Below are positions 62,701 through 64,000 of a stretch of DNA of 64,000 nucleotides, piece by piece. The position numbers were made by a program, and so were the translations under genes. The DNA is from Filosporella fistucella (Eukaryota > Ascomycota > Leotiomycetes > Helotiales): positions 620,001 through 684,000 of the forward strand of contig JAQJZZ010000011.1 in NCBI GenBank assembly GCA_030077755.1, in the 5' to 3' direction. The notes beneath the pieces were generated by a model, which saw only the letters and a list, made by a program, of their open reading frames with translations, was not told where the DNA came from and made no database searches. Positions within the stretch are counted from its first letter, which is position 1, and every line of letters starts with the position of its first letter.

Positions 62701-63826
62701 ATTGCTGGTCTGCAACGAAAGCTTGGGAACTGGAGAAGAGCAAAAGAGCAAGTGGTGTCTTTGATATCAGTAAATCTGACGATTTTCCGATTTAAGCTTA
62801 TATACGGAGATACAGCGATTCAAGTGAGAAAAAGGTATTCAGTTGGCCAATTGAAAAACGTGGGTGATTGTGGTGGCGGTCTGCAAAACAGAGGGATGGG
62901 GCGCCTTTTTTGGAGGGGCATCCTGGTCCCTGACTCCCTCAAGAGGACCACAGCCGGATCGCTTGGATTTCTTTCCCATCCGTGTCCCTTCTTCCCTTGC
63001 TTTCCCGCAGCCAGCTGAACCCCCTCGAATCTGAGAAGAGTATTTATGGAAAAATTGAATCACAAGGCTGTATGCGAGTGCGGAAGGAGGGGTGTTGGTG
63101 AGATTGATGAGCATGAAAGGACGAATTGCTGGTGTCCTATTTTGAAGCCAACAATCTCATACCCGCGATCTTGGTGCTGGGTTCTGTTGTGGACATTACT
63201 CAAAGCTTCTATATTTGAGATGAAATCAATAATCCTTCTACCAAATGGCAACACCAGCGTGATATACGAACCAGTGCGCTGCCGTTTGTTTGTTCATCGA
63301 GCTCTTGAATGGTCAAGGTCGAACAATAGATGGTTGGAATATCGTGATCTGGTAGGACTGTGCCATCTCATTCCCCTCAGAATTGGTGATCAAATTGCAC
63401 TGTGATTGAATTTGACACACCATGCCAAATAATGCCAAGCTGCCTCAACACCACCAGGCTCCTTTAGGGCATAGTTTGTGAGTGAAATAGCAATTGCAGA
63501 TGCACTGGTACTCTAAGCTTCGGCGACCTGGACACTAATGACGCCAATCAAAAAGGAGCCAAGGGAGCTTAATGCCCCTGGTCGATCTCTGGCCCAAGCG
63601 TGGAGGAGCTGCTGGTGTCGAAAATCCAAACTTTGAAAATCACTAACGGAGCCAACCGTCGACAAGTTTACCAGCGAGTATGTGCTGTTTCTTCGGCACC
63701 AAAGTTGAATGCAAACGAGTTCTACCCCTTACTTCTATCCCCTCCACCAAATGTCAGAATTTATTTTGTTGAATAGGTGTGCGACTTGTGTGTTGTTTTG
63801 TATCGTGTTGTGTTCAGAGTTGTGTC
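59769..63826. other. About 4 kb without a recognised gene
   Basis: Several 80-150-codon frames exist on both strands (for example 62195-62656 and 62551-63018) but overlap each other, lack domains and show no paired splice signals. GC content seems slightly higher than in the 57-kb stretch. It may be the long upstream region of the next gene. Confidence 0.4.
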
Positions 63827-64000
63827 ATGTCAACCCCTCGCTCGACTAAAGTCAGTCGTGCTGCCCAAGGCTATTACTGATGCTGCTTGACCTCGGAGAA
63901 ATGGTTGTTTCTAAATTAGTCTGGTGCCCACTCTGCTGGCTATTGATTTGGCAGGACGGAGGTGATATCGCTTCTGGAAAAGGTTCGTGATATGGGTTGT
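63827..64000 (+). CDS. Possible start of a gene cut by the window edge
   Basis: An ATG at 63827 gives MSTPRSTK up to a GTCAGT donor-like site at 63851. TTGGCAG at 63949-63955 could be the acceptor, followed by DGGDIASGK and a GTTCGT donor at 63983. The pyrimidine-rich leader from about 63720 is typical of real genes here. The evidence is thin. Confidence 0.25.

Noticed and set aside
62012..63018. Several 90-155-codon frames on both strands
   Set aside because: Mutually overlapping, no domains, no paired splice sites.

Overview
The window is about 64 kb of nuclear DNA from a filamentous ascomycete. The genes are split by short GT-AG introns of about 45-120 bp with CTRAY-like branch points, and the families are those of Pezizomycotina (GH72 with X8, RGS/Rax1-type protein, Smc5, Gin4/Hsl1-type kinase, peroxisomal malate synthase). 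A leotiomycete close to Sclerotiniaceae is my best guess from overall style. That is inference, because no species-specific marker was checked.

Layout. 0-10.7 kb: a cysteine-rich gene that reads as broken, an Sgf11-type zinc-finger protein, a GNAT acetyltransferase with a PIP-box-like motif, signal peptide peptidase, a PPIL1-type cyclophilin, an NT-C2 protein and tRNA adenosine deaminase TAD1. 11-26.7 kb: an RGS membrane protein with a triple tandem repeat upstream, a DUF1348 protein with a GC-AG intron, an Asp f 3/PMP20-type peroxiredoxin, a GH72-X8 wall enzyme that lacks its acid/base glutamate, complex I subunit NDUFA2, a mitochondrial pyruvate carrier, a small secreted cysteine-rich protein and an FMN-binding split-barrel protein. 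27-37.6 kb: PRMT3, Mo25/Hym1, a SWI/SNF or RSC SWIB-type subunit and malate synthase. 38-45 kb: a metal-uptake neighbourhood with a ferric/cupric reductase, a divergent CTR copper transporter and a BIM1-like (X325) secreted copper-binding protein, plus two small candidate genes. 45.7-55.2 kb: Smc5 and a large septin-type kinase. 55.2-64 kb is gene-poor, with one or two hypothetical genes and perhaps the start of another gene at the right edge.

Most genes are unrelated housekeeping functions, as expected in a eukaryote. The one place where neighbours clearly suggest shared work is 38-45 kb: surface reduction of Cu(II)/Fe(III), extracellular copper capture, and Cu(I) import. Exon boundaries were worked out by hand and checked for reading-frame arithmetic. 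The least certain are the first Mo25 intron, the start of the RGS gene and both window edges.
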